Made by a program: the position numbers and the translations under genes
Notes under the pieces: generated by a model
What the model saw: the letters and a program-made list of their open reading frames with translations, nothing else
Database searches by the model: none
What the model was told of the DNA's origin: nothing
Shown: positions 63,533 to 64,000 of the stretch, in pieces
Numbering within the stretch: the stretch's first letter is position 1
Layout: each line of letters starts with the position of its first letter
NCBI GenBank assembly: GCA_002786065.1
Contig: NHNY01000003.1
Location: 1,054,001 to 1,118,000, forward strand
Origin: Microcyclospora pomicola
Taxonomy: Eukaryota; Ascomycota; Dothideomycetes; Capnodiales
Reading direction: 5' to 3'
DNA length: 64,000 nucleotides

Positions 63533-64000
63533 ATGCTACCGCCAGTGGATCCGGCCATATTGTCGGCGAACCCGCAATTTGAAGCCCTGTATACCGACCT
63601 TTGCACCAAAAGAATAGACGGCGATGGCACTTCGCGGTTGGATGCCAAGGCCGTCAAGGAAAGAGATGCGATCTCGGAGGTGAGTCTACACCTCTGATCT
63701 CTGATTCTGATGCTTCGTACTTCTGAGTATCGTGCAAATGCTGGAGAAGATGAGACATTTGTATTTGTGGAACACCAGCGTGACGGGATGGTGAACGAGT
63801 AACGAGCGCTAACTTTTCGGACTCGGACAGGAGCTTCGGAAAGCAAGGATCGAGAGCGCCAGAAGAGACATCGTGAAGAACTCTCTTCAAGATATGGCTT
63901 ATGGGAGTCAAGAACTGCCTGACGAGGTGAGAGCCGAATCATAATGTCACGTGATGCTAGTCGGATCTATTAACCATGGTATAGATCAGGGAGCTGGCCG
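63533..64000 (+). CDS. conserved small fungal protein, 3' end missing
   Basis: Three exons are readable: 63533-63679, 63831-63926 and 63985 to the window edge, with introns 63680-63830 (GTGAGT...GGACAG) and 63927-63984 (GTGAGA, branch TATTAAC, acceptor TATAG). The product starts M-L-P-P-V-D-P-A-I-L-S-A-N-P-Q-F-E-A-L-Y, continues TDLCTKRIDGDGTSRLDAKAVKERDAISE, then ELRKARIESARRDIVKNSLQ, DMAYGSQELPDE and IRELA. This helical, charged pattern (N-P-Q-F-E-x-L-Y-x-D-L; L-R-K-A-R-x-E-x-A-R-R-D-I; E-L-P-x-E-x-R-E) fits a conserved fungal family that I recognise only as uncharacterised. Splice sites, phase and motif order support the model. The rest of the gene lies outside the window. Confidence 0.75.

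Overview
The window is nuclear DNA from a filamentous ascomycete (Pezizomycotina). The organism call rests on short spliceosomal introns of about 46-75 bases (one of 210) with GTRNGT donors and YAG acceptors, on fungal gene families (calcipressin, Sde2, Zip4/Spo22, dynactin p150, Bdf1-type double bromodomain protein, fungal myo-inositol oxygenase), and on several small orphan families typical of Pezizomycotina. Gene content and compact layout fit a Dothideomycete, but that rank is an inference. No tRNA, rRNA, CRISPR or recognisable transposon was seen.

Layout. 0-9.7 kb: a partial Mae1/SSU1-type transporter facing a mitochondrial-looking N-carbamoyl amino acid amidohydrolase; a divergent ribosomal protein pair (eS10 and eS8, about 300 bases apart); SDE2; an F-box-like/2EXR orphan; calcipressin. 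11-19 kb: a fatty acid hydroxylase family membrane enzyme converging on a large membrane-anchored HSL-like esterase, then a Utp12-domain ribosome biogenesis factor. 19-27 kb: a BET protein of the Bdf1 type, a conserved fungal hypothetical, an 89-residue protein with an 8-base first coding exon, and a beta-trefoil/coiled-coil orphan. 27-32.4 kb: myo-inositol oxygenase, an aldo/keto reductase and a zinc polyol dehydrogenase, interrupted by the CENP-S/MHF1 histone-fold gene. 32.4-38.2 kb: gene-poor, holding one small zinc-finger-like orphan. 38-50 kb: a methyltransferase, bifunctional PFK-2/FBPase-2, dynactin p150-Glued and the meiotic ZIP4/SPO22 gene. 51-64 kb: a membrane orphan, a GNAT acetyltransferase, a secreted beta-propeller, a tail-anchored-like protein, a TBC RabGAP, a single-pass protein with two cysteine motifs each followed by Lys-Arg, and the start of a conserved small fungal gene running off the right edge.

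How genes may work together. Most are unrelated housekeeping genes. The clear exception is the 27.2-32.4 kb set: inositol to D-glucuronate (MIOX), then aldehyde reduction (AKR) and polyol oxidation (MDR dehydrogenase) would form part of a glucuronate/xylulose-type route. The most unusual single gene is at 61,987-63,180: a signal-anchored protein whose lumenal part carries two C-x3-G-x2-C motifs followed by Lys-Arg, resembling the layout of Kex2-processed alpha-pheromone precursors.

Limits. Exon boundaries were set by reading splice sites and frame continuity by eye. Family calls come from recognised motifs, not from searches.
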